Positions 7,278-16,594 of a DNA stretch of 61,501 nt are shown one piece after another (the first letter of the stretch is position 1; each line of letters begins with the position of its first letter). Origin of the DNA: Gemmatimonadota bacterium (GTDB taxonomy: Bacteria; Gemmatimonadota; Gemmatimonadetes; Gemmatimonadales; Gemmatimonadaceae); assembly GCA_947471365.1 (NCBI GenBank), contig CANIWQ010000004.1:1-61501 (forward strand). The letters are read 5' to 3'. Below the pieces are notes generated by a model. It saw only the letters and a list, made by a program, of their open reading frames with translations. It ran no database searches and had not been told where the DNA came from. The position numbers were made by a program, and so were the translations under genes.

Positions 7278-10200
7278 ATGCTCAAACGCATTATTGCATG
7301 GGCGGTCAGCGAGAGACTCCTCGTCTTGCTCTTTACCATCGGCGCCATATCGGCTGGGGTCTGGGCACTCAAGCGCACGCCGCTCGAGGCGCTCCCTGAT
7401 CTCAGCGACGTGCAGGTGATTGTGCAGGCCGAGTACAGCGAGCAGGCGCCGCGCATTGTGGAAGATCAGGTGACCTATCCAATTGCCGCCGGCATGCTCA
7501 AAGTGCCGGGTGCGCGGGCGGTGCGCGGCTATTCGTTTTTCGGCATCTCGTTTGTCTACGTAATTTTCGAGGACGGGACCGATCTCTATTGGGCGCGCAG
7601 TCGCGTGCTGGAGTATCTCAACGGCATCGGCGGGCAACTCCCCAAGTCGGTGGTGCCAACGCTCGGTCCAGATGCCACTGGGCTTGGCTGGGTCTATCAG
7701 TACGCGATCGAAGACACGACCGGCCGCATGTCGCTCGCCGACCTCCGCGGCGTGCAGGACTGGTATGTGCACCACGCCCTCGTCTCAGTGCCGGGCGTTG
7801 CGGAGGTGGCGAGTATTGGCGGCTACCAAAAACAATATCAAGTGGATGTCGATCCGGCCAAACTGCAGGCGTACCGCATTCCCATCACCCGCGTGATGTC
7901 GGCCATTCAAGCGGCGAACGCCGATGTGGGTGGCATGGTGATGGAACTCTCCGAGCGCGAGTATATGGTGCGCGGACTCGGCTACATCCGTTCGCTGGCG
8001 GACATCGAAAACATCGTCGTGGGCGCGACGACCACGGGCACGCCCGTGCGCGTCGCGGAGTTGGGCCGTGTGTACGTCGGGCCTGCCGTGCGCCGCGGCG
8101 TAGCCGAGTATGACGGCCGCGGCGATGCCGTGGGTGGCATTGTGGTGATGCGGTTCGGGCAAAACGCCCTCACGACGATTGCGAATGTGAAAGCGCGCCT
8201 CGCCGAGATTCAGCCGGGGCTCCCGCCCGGCGTGGTGCTGCGCCCTGTGTATGATCGCAGCGGCCTGATCGAGCGGGCGATCACCACGCTCCGCGACAAG
8301 TTGGTCGAGGAGAGCCTCATCGTGGCGATCGTGTGCATCGTCTTCTTGTTGCACGCGAGTTCGGCATTGGTGGCCATTCTAACCTTGCCGGTCGGCATTC
8401 TCATGGCATTCGTTGCCATGCGCTTCGTGCCGGTGGGCGCCGACATCATGTCACTCGGCGGCATCGCCATCGCGATTGGTGCCATGATCGACGCCGCCAT
8501 CGTGATGATCGAGAATATGCATAAGCACCTCGAGCGTGCCATCGTCGAGAAGGAGCGCCTCAACCCCACGGGCTCGCCGCCAGTGGACCCCACGCGCATG
8601 GACACGGCGGTGCTCTCCACCGCCGAACGGTGGCGCGTGGTGATTCATGCGGCGCAGGAAGTGGGGCCCGCCCTGTTCTTTTCGCTGCTGATTATTACCG
8701 TGGCCTTTCTGCCGGTGTTCACGCTCGAAGGGCAGGAGGGGCGGCTCTTCAAGCCGCTGGCTTTCACGAAAACATTTTCGATGGCCGCCGCAAGCTTGCT
8801 CTCGGTGACGTTGGTGCCAGTGGCGATGGGCGTGTTCATCCGCGGCAAACTGTATCGCGAACGGGCGAATCCGATCAATCGGTTTCTGGTGGCGGTGTAT
8901 CGTCCGCTGATCACCGCGGTGCTGCGGCAACGCTGGTTGGCGATCGGCGTGGCGCTGGCCATGGTGGCCCTCACCTGGATTCCGTGGTCGCGGATTGGCA
9001 GTGAGTTCATGCCGCGACTCGAGGAAGGGACGATTCTCTACATGCCGACCACGCTCCCTGGTGTGAGTGTGGCGCGTGCGCGTGAGATTCTGCAAACGCA
9101 GGATCGGATTCTCAAATCATTTCCAGAGGTCGCCCACGTCTGGGGCAAGGCCGGGCGCGCCGAAACAGCGACCGATCCTGCCGGCCTCGATATGTTCGAG
9201 ACCACCATCACGCTCAAACCGGAAAGTGCGTGGCGCCCAGGGATGACCTACGATGGCCTCGTGGCGCAGATGGACTCCGCCGTGCGACTCCCGGGTGTGA
9301 CCAACGCGTGGACCATGCCCATCAAGGCGCGCAATGATATGCTCGCCACCGGCATTCGCACGCCCGTTGGCGTGAAGGTGTTCGGTCCGGATCTCGCGAC
9401 ACTCGAACGCGTGGGGCGCGAGATCGAACGCGTCGTGCAGCAGGTGCCCGGCACGCGTAGCGCATTCGCTGAACGCGCGGTGTCCGGCTACTACCTCGAC
9501 ATCGACATCAATCGCGCCGCCGCCGCGCGATACGGCCTCAATGTGGGCGACGTGCAAGCGGTCATTGCCACCGCCATCGGCGGGATGGTCATCACGCAAA
9601 CCATCGAGGGGCGCGAGCGGTATGGCGTTCGGGTGCGCTACGCACAGGAGTTGCGCGACACGCCGGAAAAACTCGCGGCCGTTCTCGTGCCGGTGGGTGT
9701 GAGCAGCAGTGGAGGAGGGACGAGTGCCTCCGGCGCCGGCATGACGATGGGCGGCCGGGCCTCCATCAACGGCGTCACCCAAGTGCCGCTCGGGCAACTC
9801 GCGACCATCAAGGCCGTCGCAGGCCCCATGGTGGTGCGCACCGAAGGCGCGCAGCCCACGGCGTGGGTGTACGTCGATGTCGTAGGGCGCGATATCGGCA
9901 GCTACGTCAAGGAAGCGCAGGCGGCCGTCGCCAAACAGGTCGTGATGCCAGCCGGGTACAGCATCATCTGGAGCGGGCAGTACGAGTACATGCTGCGCGC
10001 CAAGGCCACCATGCGCTTGGTGATTCCGACCACGCTCGTCATCATCTTCCTGCTGCTGTATTTCAACTTCCGTCGCGTCGGCGAAACGGTCATCGTCATG
10101 CTCTCGCTGCCGTTCGCGATGGTCGGCGGGCTCTGGTACGTGTGGGCGCTCGGCTACAACTGGTCGGTGGCCATTGCCATTGGGTTTATTGCGCTGGCCG

Positions 10201-10526
10201 GTGTGGCCGCCGAGACCGGGGTGGTGATGCTGCTCTATCTCGATCACGCGTGGCACGCGCGCGTGCGCACGGGACGCCCGCTCACGCGACGGGATCTCTA
10301 TGACGCCGTGATGGAAGGCGCGGTGGATCGTGTGCGCCCCAAGATGATGACGGTCACGGCGATCATGGCCGGCCTGCTGCCGATCATGTGGTCCACCGGC
10401 ACCGGCGCGAGTGTGATGAAACGCATCGCGGCGCCGATGATCGGCGGTATGGTGAGCAGTACCGTCCTCACGCTGCTCGTGATTCCCGCGATCTACTCCC
10501 TGTGGAAGGAACGACCACTGCGCTGA
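7278..10526 (+). CDS. cusA: Heavy-metal RND efflux pump, Cu/Ag type
   Basis: 1082 residues, an HME-family RND pump that uses the proton gradient to drive metal out through CusB and CusC. Twelve membrane segments and two large periplasmic loops follow the family pattern (ALPDLSDVQVIVQ, QVTYPIAAGMLKVPGA, FTLEGQEGRLFKPLAFTKT). The three methionines that bind Cu(I)/Ag(I) in E. coli CusA (M573, M623, M672) are matched here by M589 in YMPTTLPG, M639 in DMFETTITLKP and M688 in DMLATGIRTP. This supports monovalent Cu/Ag over Co/Zn/Cd. A Gly/Ser-rich insertion around residues 808-830, with an MTM, is absent from E. coli CusA as I recall it. It is convergent with mazG, five bases away. Confidence 0.93.
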   Translation: MLKRIIAWAVSERLLVLLFTIGAISAGVWALKRTPLEALPDLSDVQVIVQAEYSEQAPRIVEDQVTYPIAAGMLKVPGARAVRGYSFFGISFVYVIFEDGTDLYWARSRVLEYLNGIGGQLPKSVVPTLGPDATGLGWVYQYAIEDTTGRMSLADLRGVQDWYVHHALVSVPGVAEVASIGGYQKQYQVDVDPAKLQAYRIPITRVMSAIQAANADVGGMVMELSEREYMVRGLGYIRSLADIENIVVGATTTGTPVRVAELGRVYVGPAVRRGVAEYDGRGDAVGGIVVMRFGQNALTTIANVKARLAEIQPGLPPGVVLRPVYDRSGLIERAITTLRDKLVEESLIVAIVCIVFLLHASSALVAILTLPVGILMAFVAMRFVPVGADIMSLGGIAIAIGAMIDAAIVMIENMHKHLERAIVEKERLNPTGSPPVDPTRMDTAVLSTAERWRVVIHAAQEVGPALFFSLLIITVAFLPVFTLEGQEGRLFKPLAFTKTFSMAAASLLSVTLVPVAMGVFIRGKLYRERANPINRFLVAVYRPLITAVLRQRWLAIGVALAMVALTWIPWSRIGSEFMPRLEEGTILYMPTTLPGVSVARAREILQTQDRILKSFPEVAHVWGKAGRAETATDPAGLDMFETTITLKPESAWRPGMTYDGLVAQMDSAVRLPGVTNAWTMPIKARNDMLATGIRTPVGVKVFGPDLATLERVGREIERVVQQVPGTRSAFAERAVSGYYLDIDINRAAAARYGLNVGDVQAVIATAIGGMVITQTIEGRERYGVRVRYAQELRDTPEKLAAVLVPVGVSSSGGGTSASGAGMTMGGRASINGVTQVPLGQLATIKAVAGPMVVRTEGAQPTAWVYVDVVGRDIGSYVKEAQAAVAKQVVMPAGYSIIWSGQYEYMLRAKATMRLVIPTTLVIIFLLLYFNFRRVGETVIVMLSLPFAMVGGLWYVWALGYNWSVAIAIGFIALAGVAAETGVVMLLYLDHAWHARVRTGRPLTRRDLYDAVMEGAVDRVRPKMMTVTAIMAGLLPIMWSTGTGASVMKRIAAPMIGGMVSSTVLTLLVIPAIYSLWKERPLR

Positions 10527-10531
10527 GGAGC

Positions 10532-11326
10532 TTACTCCCCCTGTTTCATCTCATCCCACAACACATCCAACGCCGCGAGCCCCGCGGTCTTCACATCAAT
10601 GCCGCGTTCCGACGCGAGTCGCTCGATCCCTTCAAAGCGCCGCTGAAACTTCGCGTTTGCTTTGTCGAGCGCGAGCGCGGGGTGCACGCCGGCTTTGCGG
10701 CAGAGGTTCACGACCGAAAAGAGTAAATCGCCCAGCTCGCCTTCGAGCAGCGCGTGGCGCGCGTCCCCACTGGGCACGCCGTGCGTGTCGAACGACCCGC
10801 CGTGCGTCGCCACCACCTCTTGGACCTCGGCAAGCTCCTCACGCACTTTGTCGATCGGCCCCGCCACATCGGGCCAGTCGAACCCGACGCCAGCGGCGCG
10901 CTCCTGCAAACGGTGCGCGCGATGGAGCGACGGGAGGCCAGCCGGAAGTCCGTCGGCGAGCGAACGCCGTGTCTTGGACTTCATCTGCTCCCACGGTTCT
11001 CGCGCCGGCGCGTCGCCGTAAAGCCACGGGTGACGCGTCTCCATTTTGTGCACCAGTGAGCCCGCCACATCCTGCACGTCAAAGGCGCCGCGCTCTTCGG
11101 CAATGATCGCGTGAAAGAGTACCTGCAGCAGCACGTCGCCCAACTCGCTCTTCATTTCCGCATCCTGCCCGGCGAGAATGGCATCGTCGAGTTCGTGCAT
11201 CTCTTCGTTCAAATACGGGCGGAGGGAGTCGTGCGTCTGCGCACGGTCCCACGCATCGCGCGTGCGGAGGTCGCGCATGATGGCGAGGGCGTCGTCGAGC
11301 GTGGCGCGGTGCGAGGCGTCGGTCAT
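10532..11326 (-). CDS. mazG: Nucleoside triphosphate pyrophosphohydrolase MazG
   Basis: 264 residues, matching the length of E. coli MazG (263). Two MazG domains are visible: the first with the metal-binding EEMHELDD...EMKSELGDVLLQVLFHAIIAEE pattern, the second with REELAEVQE...LEGELGDLLFSVVNLCRKAGV. The enzyme hydrolyses NTPs/dNTPs to monophosphate and pyrophosphate, cleaning the nucleotide pool and in some bacteria lowering ppGpp. The ATG at 11324-11326 (read in reverse) gives the normal N-terminus; upstream in-frame starts add unrelated sequence. A TAATAT about 50 bases upstream of the start could be a -10 box. Confidence 0.92.
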   Translation of the reverse strand: MTDASHRATLDDALAIMRDLRTRDAWDRAQTHDSLRPYLNEEMHELDDAILAGQDAEMKSELGDVLLQVLFHAIIAEERGAFDVQDVAGSLVHKMETRHPWLYGDAPAREPWEQMKSKTRRSLADGLPAGLPSLHRAHRLQERAAGVGFDWPDVAGPIDKVREELAEVQEVVATHGGSFDTHGVPSGDARHALLEGELGDLLFSVVNLCRKAGVHPALALDKANAKFQRRFEGIERLASERGIDVKTAGLAALDVLWDEMKQGE

Positions 11327-11517
11327 CGGCAGGGCAGCAGGGGAAATGGCGATCTGGTCGGTCGGACGAATATTACAGCCATCCCCCCACTGCCCGCCGA
11401 CGAGGGGAGCCGCGCGCCCCCCGTCGCGTCCCAGCCTCCACTCGCACAGCGGGGCGCTTGGCACCCCCGATCGGCGTTGCCGAGGGGGGGCCAGAGGACT
11501 ATCGTTAAAGGTTACCA

Positions 11518-12594
11518 ATGAAACCCTCCACTGACTCGTTGCGCGCTTGGATCGACATCGATCTCAGCGCGCTTGTGCGCAACGGAGCACGGCTCGCCCA
11601 GCACGCTGGCGTCCCGCTGCTGCCGATGGTGAAGGCCGACGCCTATGGACTTGGGGTCGGCCCCGTCGTGCGTGCGCTGGAGGCGGTGACTCCGTTCGGC
11701 TACGGCGTGGCCACGGCCGACGAAGGGCGCGAACTCCGCGGCGTGGGCGTCACCCGTCCGGTGCTGGTGTTTACTCCGGTCCTGCCACTCGACTTCGCCC
11801 TGCTGCGTGCCGCGCAGCTCACCCCGACCTTTGGCGACGCCGAGCGGATTAGCGCCTGGATTGCGAGCGGCGGCGGCGACTGGCACCTCGCGATCGACAC
11901 GGGAATGATGCGCGCCGGCCTGCGCTGGGACCGCATGGCGGAGGTCGCCGAGTTGGTGCGCACCGCGCCACCCACCGGGGCCTTTACGCACTTCCACTCG
12001 TCGGAAACCGATAACGGGTCGCTGGAGTTGCAGGAGGGGCGGTTCCGCGATGCGGTCAGCGCGCTCCCCGCCCGACCGCCCTTGCTCCACACCGAAAACA
12101 GCGGCGCCATTGTTCGCCGCTCACCCTCGGCGTGGAATCTCGTGCGGCCGGGCGTCTTTTTGTACGGCGTGGGGAGCGGTCCGCGAGCGGCGTTTCAGCC
12201 GGAGCCGGTGGCACACCTGCGCGCGCGGATTGTCGATCTGCACGATCTCAACGCCGGCGACACCGTCAGCTACGGCGGCAGCTGGACCGCCACCAAGCCC
12301 ACGCGCCTCGCCACGGTGAACGTCGGGTATGCCGACGGCTATCGCCGCTCGCTCGGAAATTCCGGGACGGCGCTCTTGCGCGGCACACGTGTCCCTGTGG
12401 CGGGTACCGTCACGATGGACATGACGATGCTCGATGTCACGGGCATTGCGTGCGCGCACGGCGATGTCGTGACGCTCATTGGGCGCGACGGCGATGCCCT
12501 CGTCACCGCGGAAGCGGTGGGCGCGGCCTGCGGCCTCTCGCCGTATGAAGTGCTCACCGGACTCCGTCAGCGGTTGCCGCGAGTGTCCGCGTGA
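11518..12594 (+). CDS. alr: Alanine racemase
   Basis: 358 residues. PLP-dependent fold III racemase that makes D-alanine for peptidoglycan. The PLP lysine is K39 in MVKADAYG, and the second catalytic base is Y271 in NVGYADGYRR. The C-terminal beta domain contains VPVAGTVTMDMTMLDVT. ATG at 11518 follows AAAGG. It is the first gene of an overlapping run that continues through miaB; the stop overlaps the deoB start (GTGA). An imperfect GC-rich hairpin at about 11459-11493 lies in its leader. Confidence 0.93.
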   Translation: MKPSTDSLRAWIDIDLSALVRNGARLAQHAGVPLLPMVKADAYGLGVGPVVRALEAVTPFGYGVATADEGRELRGVGVTRPVLVFTPVLPLDFALLRAAQLTPTFGDAERISAWIASGGGDWHLAIDTGMMRAGLRWDRMAEVAELVRTAPPTGAFTHFHSSETDNGSLELQEGRFRDAVSALPARPPLLHTENSGAIVRRSPSAWNLVRPGVFLYGVGSGPRAAFQPEPVAHLRARIVDLHDLNAGDTVSYGGSWTATKPTRLATVNVGYADGYRRSLGNSGTALLRGTRVPVAGTVTMDMTMLDVTGIACAHGDVVTLIGRDGDALVTAEAVGAACGLSPYEVLTGLRQRLPRVSA

Positions 12595-13760
12595 CCGCGC
12601 GGCGCGCACTGATCGTGGTGCTCGACGGCGTCGGCATTGGCGCTGCCGAAGATGCCGCGCATTACGGCGACACTGGGAGCCACACGCTTGGCAACCTGGC
12701 GCGCGCCGTGGGCGGCGCCGCGCTCCCGAACCTCGAGGCCGCCGGGCTTGGGCGCATTGCGCCGCTCGATGGCATCAGTGCCACGGTGCCGCCCACCGGC
12801 GCGTACGGCTTGCTCGAGCCCAAATCCGCAGGGAAGGACAGCACCACCGGCCACTGGGAGTTGGCCGGTGTCTGCCTGAAAGAGCCCTTTCCCACCTATC
12901 CGCAGGGCTTTCCGCAAAGCGTCATCGACGATTTTGCGGCCCGCACGGGGCGCGGCGTGCTTGGCAACGTGGCCGGAAGCGGCACGGCGATGCTCGAGCA
13001 GTGTGGCGCCGAACACGTGCAGAGCGGAAAATGGATTGTCTACACCTCGGCGGACTCTGTTTTTCAGATAGCGGCGCACGAGTCCGTGGTACCGCTGGCG
13101 GAGCTGTATGCCGCGTGCGAGACGGCGCGGGCGCTACTCGTGGCCCCGCACAACGTGTCGCGCGTCATCGCCCGACCGTTTACGGGCGCCGCTGGGAGCT
13201 GGAGCCGCACCCCACACCGGCGCGATTTCTCGCTAGAACCGCTCGGCGAGACGCTGATTGATGCCTTGGCCACCGCCGGAATCCAGCGGACAGGGGTGGG
13301 GAAGGTGGACGACCTTTTTGCCCGCCGAGGGATTGTGGGGGGGCATACGACGGGAAACGCTGAGGGAATCGAGCGAATTCTGGGCTGGATTGGCTCTGGA
13401 AGTGGGTTCCTCTTCGGCAACCTTGTAGATTTCGACCAGCTATTTGGGCACCGAAACGACGTGCCGGGGTTCTATAGAGCGTTGCGGGAGTTCGACGCTG
13501 CGCTCCCGAGCCTTATTGCCGCCCTTCGCGAGGACGACCTGCTGTTCATAACCGCCGACCACGGCAACGATCCAACGACCGCCTCTACTGATCACGCCCG
13601 GGAAAATGTCCCGGTGCTCGTGCTCGGTCCGAAGGTGCGTGCTGGCGCCATTGGGCGTCGGGACACCTTCGCTGATCTGGGTGCGACGGTGGCCGATTGG
13701 ATGGGGCTGTCGTTCCGCGGTTCTGGCCGCTCGTTCCTTCCGTTGTTGGTGCCACAGTGA
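12591..13760 (+). CDS. deoB: Phosphopentomutase
   Basis: 389 residues, an alkaline-phosphatase-superfamily metalloenzyme that interconverts ribose/deoxyribose 1- and 5-phosphates in nucleoside salvage. Visible metal and active-site blocks are LIVVLDGVGIGAAEDA at the N-terminus, the phospho-acceptor region KDSTTGHWELAGV, and the C-terminal ITADHGNDPTTASTDHARENVPVLVLG. The GTG start overlaps the alr stop, and the stop overlaps the cdd start. Pairing with cytidine deaminase supports a pyrimidine nucleoside salvage function. Confidence 0.94.
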   Translation: MTARRALIVVLDGVGIGAAEDAAHYGDTGSHTLGNLARAVGGAALPNLEAAGLGRIAPLDGISATVPPTGAYGLLEPKSAGKDSTTGHWELAGVCLKEPFPTYPQGFPQSVIDDFAARTGRGVLGNVAGSGTAMLEQCGAEHVQSGKWIVYTSADSVFQIAAHESVVPLAELYAACETARALLVAPHNVSRVIARPFTGAAGSWSRTPHRRDFSLEPLGETLIDALATAGIQRTGVGKVDDLFARRGIVGGHTTGNAEGIERILGWIGSGSGFLFGNLVDFDQLFGHRNDVPGFYRALREFDAALPSLIAALREDDLLFITADHGNDPTTASTDHARENVPVLVLGPKVRAGAIGRRDTFADLGATVADWMGLSFRGSGRSFLPLLVPQ

Positions 13761-14158
13761 GCGGCATGGTGGCGCTCCGCGACGCCGCACGTGAGGCGAT
13801 GACCCGCGCGTATGCGCCCTACTCCCAGTTTCGTGTGGGAGCCGCATTGCAGGTCGCCGATGGCGCGGTCTTTGTTGGGTGCAACGTGGAGAACTCCGCG
13901 TTTCCCTCTGGAATTTGTGCCGAACGTGGTGCCGTGGCGGCAGCCGTCGCCGCAGGGCACCGCGGGTTAGCTCGCCTTGTTATTTGTACCGAAGCGGACG
14001 TACCCACCCCGCCATGCGGCGTCTGCCGCCAGGTATTGGTGGAGTTCGCGCCGTCGCTCGACATTCACAGCTTTACCGCCTCGGGCGCGGAGGCGCGCTG
14101 GTCGCTCGCCGACCTGCTGCCGCATCCGTTCACTCCGCAGTCCCTGCATCATCTATGA
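13757..14158 (+). CDS. cdd: Cytidine deaminase
   Basis: 133 residues, the homotetrameric short form. It deaminates cytidine and deoxycytidine to the uridine forms. The zinc site is complete: CAERGAV (Cys and the catalytic Glu) and PCGVCRQVL (two Cys). The N-terminal YAPYSQFRVGAAL and the CNVENSAFPSGICAE block are typical. GTG at 13757 overlaps the deoB stop as GTGA; ATG at 13766 is a possible alternative. The stop overlaps the next start as ATGA. Confidence 0.93.
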   Translation: MSGMVALRDAAREAMTRAYAPYSQFRVGAALQVADGAVFVGCNVENSAFPSGICAERGAVAAAVAAGHRGLARLVICTEADVPTPPCGVCRQVLVEFAPSLDIHSFTASGAEARWSLADLLPHPFTPQSLHHL

Positions 14159-15432
14159 GAAGTCGCCTGTGTGTCCTGTTGGCCGTGGTGCTCGCGTCCA
14201 GCGCAATCGCCTGTGGCGAATCGCTGAACACGAGCAATACGTGTCCTCTGCTCTGTCCGTCGCAAGATGTGGCCGTGCGCGATACCGTCATCAATCCGGT
14301 GCTGGTGTTCGACAGCACGTTCGTTGGCTTCCCGGATCGCGGGAACGAACTCGGCATGCTGCTCACGACGCGTGGCGACACGGTCGAGACGCGCGGCGTG
14401 GTGCGCTACGATTCGCTCACGTATTACTACCCGGTGGTCAACGACACGGCGCGCCCAATCGCCTACGTGGATTCGGCGCGACTCAAACTCGTCGTCGACA
14501 CCACCTACCCGCGGTTGTTGCCGGCGTCGGTGCGGTTCGAGCTCTACGATGTGGATGACTCCACGGCGTCGGACACGAGCAGCGCGGCCATCAACGCCAA
14601 ATTCATTCGGTCGCGCCTGATCGGACAGATCACGTTGTCCAAGGATTCGGTAGGCGACACGGTGCGTGTGCCGTTAGCCGACTCTGCGGTGCTCGCGAAG
14701 ATCGCGGCCAAGGGGCGCCTGCGTATTGGGATTCGCGCCGACGGCAGTGGGCCGGTGGCGATCGTGCTCAAGACCATCGAGTCGGGGATCACCCCAGTGC
14801 TGTCGTACCGCGGCACCAAGGACAGCAGCATCGCCAAGCTGGTGGTCACGCCCTATTCGAGCTCGCCGGTGGCGGAGCCTGATATTCAAGCGGAATTGTT
14901 GGATTTTCAGGTGATTGCAAAATACAAAATGCCCGCGGTGCCCTCTGGCACGATGTCGGTGGGTGGATTGCCGGGTCGCCGCGCGTATCTGCGCTTCGAC
15001 CTCCCGCGCCGTATCACGGATTCCACCACCATCGTGCGCGCCACGTTGCGGCTCACGCAGCAGCGGGTGGCGTTCGGCGGCAGCTATGACACGATCACCA
15101 TTCATGCGCATCCGGTGCTCGCAAGCGGGCAGGTCACCGACCTGCGCCGCGCGTCCACGCTACTGGCCGCTGCGGGTACGGGCATTTACGACTCGCTCCT
15201 CGTCGCCCCGCGTGATAGCGGGCTGCGCACCATCGAGATGTACGGGTTGGTGCGGCTCTGGGGCTCGCAGGCGGTACTGATCAACTCGGTGCCGCGCTCG
15301 CTCGTGTTGCGGGCAGGGCGCGAATCGCTCGCGTCGTCTGAAATCCGGTTCTTTGGTTCCACGGCGCCGCTCGGGTTGCGGCCGTCCATGCGTATTTCGT
15401 ATATCCCACGCGTCACCTTCGGAGTTCCTTGA
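14155..15432 (+). CDS. Putative lipoprotein with DNRLRE-like repeats, partner of the next barrel gene
   Basis: 425 residues. An export signal ends at SSAIAC, so Cys20 is a likely lipid-attachment site. No enzyme motif is seen. Two stretches resemble DNRLRE domains: the block LRIGIRADGSGPVAIVLKTIESG with TPVLSYRG, and RAYLRFDLPRRITDSTTIVRATLRL with a late ASSEIRFFGS...RPSMRISYIPRV. Such domains occur in surface and extracellular proteins. The start overlaps cdd (ATGA) and the stop overlaps the start of a predicted outer-membrane barrel (TTGATG), so these two are probably made in fixed ratio. Function unknown. Confidence 0.65.
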   Translation: MRSRLCVLLAVVLASSAIACGESLNTSNTCPLLCPSQDVAVRDTVINPVLVFDSTFVGFPDRGNELGMLLTTRGDTVETRGVVRYDSLTYYYPVVNDTARPIAYVDSARLKLVVDTTYPRLLPASVRFELYDVDDSTASDTSSAAINAKFIRSRLIGQITLSKDSVGDTVRVPLADSAVLAKIAAKGRLRIGIRADGSGPVAIVLKTIESGITPVLSYRGTKDSSIAKLVVTPYSSSPVAEPDIQAELLDFQVIAKYKMPAVPSGTMSVGGLPGRRAYLRFDLPRRITDSTTIVRATLRLTQQRVAFGGSYDTITIHAHPVLASGQVTDLRRASTLLAAAGTGIYDSLLVAPRDSGLRTIEMYGLVRLWGSQAVLINSVPRSLVLRAGRESLASSEIRFFGSTAPLGLRPSMRISYIPRVTFGVP

Positions 15433-16577
15433 TGCGCGCCGCGTTGCCTTTTCTCCGGCTCGCCGCGCACGCGAGTGCGGCGGTGGTGTTCTGTTCCTCC
15501 GCGGTGGCCGCGCAGGGCTCCCTGAGTGTGCAGGGCTTTGGATTCCCCAGCGGTCAGTTTAGCACGCGCACGATCGGCACCGGCGGCGCGCTTGCCGATT
15601 TTGATGCGCAGTCGCCGATCAATCCTGCGTCCATTGGGTCGGGTCTCCGGTCCACCGTGTACGTGCAGTACGACCCAGAGTTCCGAACCTCGGTCGCAGG
15701 CGGACGCACCTCGCAAGCGACCGTCGCACGCTTCCCGATCTTCATGATCAGTGCGGCGTACGAAAAGGCGACGTTTGGGCTCTCGTACTCCAACTATCTC
15801 GACCGCACGTGGTCCAACGAATACGCGGACACGGTGGTGATTGGGTCCGAGCGACTCCCCACGAGCGTCAAGGCGTCGAGCCTCGGTGGGATTGCGGACA
15901 TCCGTGGCGCCTTTGCGTGGACCTTCAGTCCGCGCTTCGTCGTCGGGATTGGGTTGCACGCATTCTCGGGCAACAATACCACCGTCATCGGTCGCACCTT
16001 TAACGATTCGCTGCGGTTCGGCGGATTCAATCAGTCGGGACTCGTAGGGTACGGCGGGATGGGGACGTCCATTGGCTTTGTCGCGGTGCCGTTCGAGCAC
16101 TTCAATATTGCGGCCGACGCCCGCTTCGGTGGTTCGCTCAACGTGCGGCAGGGGGACACCACCGTGCTCGGGAGCGCTACGGTTCCGCAGCGCATCGGTG
16201 CATCCTTTGCCTACGATGGCATTCCGGGCTCTACCTTCGCTGTGCGCTGGGCCAAGGAGCGGTGGAGCGACCTCAAGGGACTCGGGTCGGCTGGACTCGG
16301 CATTCAAGACGCAACCGATATGTCCGTCGGAGCGGAGATCGCTGGCCCCAAGCTGAACGGGAGCGACATCGGTATGCGGATCGGCGCTCGTTCGCGCGAC
16401 CTGCCGTTTGCCGTGCGCAACGCGACCGTCAAAGAGAAATCCTACAGCGGTGGACTCGGCCTTCCCGTGTCGCGAAACGCCTTGGTGGACCTCGGGCTCC
16501 AACACGCGACCCGCACCGCGACCGGCGCCAACGAGACCGCGTGGATCGTGAGCATCGGGCTCTCGATCCGTCCCTAA
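15432..16577 (+). CDS. Predicted outer-membrane beta-barrel protein
   Basis: 381 residues. A signal peptide (about 1-26, ending AVAAQG) is followed by alternating amphipathic strands rich in Gly and aromatic residues: STVYVQYDPEFRTSVAGG, ATFGLSYSNYLDRTWSNEYAD, AGLGIQ, NALVDLGLQHATRTATG, ending AWIVSIGLSIRP. The start FGFPSGQFSTRTIGTGGALADFDAQSPINPASIG resembles PorV/FadL-like barrels of the FCB group, where asparagine-proline after the N-terminus is common. It is coupled to the lipoprotein just upstream. Substrate or partner is unknown. Confidence 0.6.
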   Translation: MRAALPFLRLAAHASAAVVFCSSAVAAQGSLSVQGFGFPSGQFSTRTIGTGGALADFDAQSPINPASIGSGLRSTVYVQYDPEFRTSVAGGRTSQATVARFPIFMISAAYEKATFGLSYSNYLDRTWSNEYADTVVIGSERLPTSVKASSLGGIADIRGAFAWTFSPRFVVGIGLHAFSGNNTTVIGRTFNDSLRFGGFNQSGLVGYGGMGTSIGFVAVPFEHFNIAADARFGGSLNVRQGDTTVLGSATVPQRIGASFAYDGIPGSTFAVRWAKERWSDLKGLGSAGLGIQDATDMSVGAEIAGPKLNGSDIGMRIGARSRDLPFAVRNATVKEKSYSGGLGLPVSRNALVDLGLQHATRTATGANETAWIVSIGLSIRP

Positions 16578-16594
16578 CGGCGGTCGGCGGAACG

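Noticed and set aside
11400-11493. GC-rich imperfect hairpin in the alr leader as a terminator or riboswitch
   Set aside because: Pairing has several mismatches, there is no U-tract and no known motif; listed only as a note under alr.
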